A program made the translations under genes and the position numbers. The notes below the pieces were generated by a model. The model made no database searches and was not told the DNA's origin. It saw only the letters and a list, made by a program, of their open reading frames with translations. A stretch of DNA of 20,621 bases from IMG/VR virus record IMGVR_UViG_3300030101_002579, positions 1 to 20,621 of that record, one strand, 5' to 3'. Shown here in pieces: positions 20,503 through 20,621 of the stretch (the stretch's first letter is position 1; every line of letters begins with the position of its first letter). The DNA is from a virus.

Positions 20503-20621
20503 GCCAGTGTAGCCAATAGTAACAGATGTAGTATTTGTTATCGTAGCATGTAAAGTTGTTTCGAATCTAATACCATTTCCAGGCATATAAATATCTAAAC
20601 CTTCCGTGCCAAAATCAGCTT
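20500..20621 (-). CDS. C-terminal fragment of a small beta-rich protein
   Basis: Only the last 39 residues are inside the window (ADFGTEGLDIYMPGNGIRFE, then TTLHATITNTTSVTIGYTG), ending in TAG at 20500-20502. The frame stays open to the right edge. The fragment is beta-strand-rich, with a closing VTIGYTG strand as seen in capsid decoration or small virion proteins. I do not recognise a family. Its TAG is part of TAGGAG, the ribosome site of the adaptor-like gene. Confidence 0.6.
   Translation of the reverse strand, partial: ADFGTEGLDIYMPGNGIRFETTLHATITNTTSVTIGYTG

Overview
This window looks like the late (virion) gene block of an AT-rich marine tailed phage with a short, non-T7-type tail. 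All 23 genes I can support lie on the minus strand, so the reading order runs from the right edge to the left edge. The protein set resembles the structural block of uncultured marine podoviruses and some pelagiphages: a P22 gp4/SU10-like pair of head-tail adaptors, a P22 gp10-like tail hub, widespread marine-phage fibre proteins, and very large Gln/Ala-rich or Gly/Asp-rich proteins of the type ejected with DNA. No integrase, tRNA, rRNA, CRISPR array or IS element is visible. Host assignment (SAR11 or another AT-rich marine bacterium) is inference from base composition and family resemblance only.

Layout in transcription order. (1) 20621-18645: the end of a small beta-rich protein, an adaptor-like protein, two tiny Lys-rich proteins, a 165-aa virion protein and a 54-aa Cys-containing protein, almost all joined by TAATG overlaps. 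(2) 18645-13587: the SU10-type adaptor, a 143-aa structural protein, a repeat-built Trp/Ser-rich protein, a 747-aa tail fibre with a glycine-rich tip, and a 164-aa fibre-associated protein; here the genes are separated by short linkers carrying a repeated TAGGAGAT motif. (3) 13534-11274: four tandem 2-oxoglutarate/Fe(II) oxygenase genes. (4) 11205-8347: a 724-aa tail hub/nozzle protein and three small proteins. (5) 8337-1: four large proteins that are probably internal or ejected, ending in a giant protein of at least 1449 residues that runs off the left edge.

The gene order fits head completion, then tail and fibre, then hub, then ejection proteins. The one part that does not fit a plain structural operon is the four-gene oxygenase cassette. 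It is bracketed by the only two intergenic gaps longer than about 15 bases in the window, each holding an AT-rich palindrome. It has a plausible promoter of its own, is among the most AT-rich DNA here, and sits directly after the glycine-rich fibre genes. Whether these enzymes act on virion proteins, DNA, RNA or host metabolites cannot be read from the sequence.

The plus-strand open frames are shadows of minus-strand genes. No stretch longer than 300 bases lacks a gene; the longest gaps are 68 and 52 bases.
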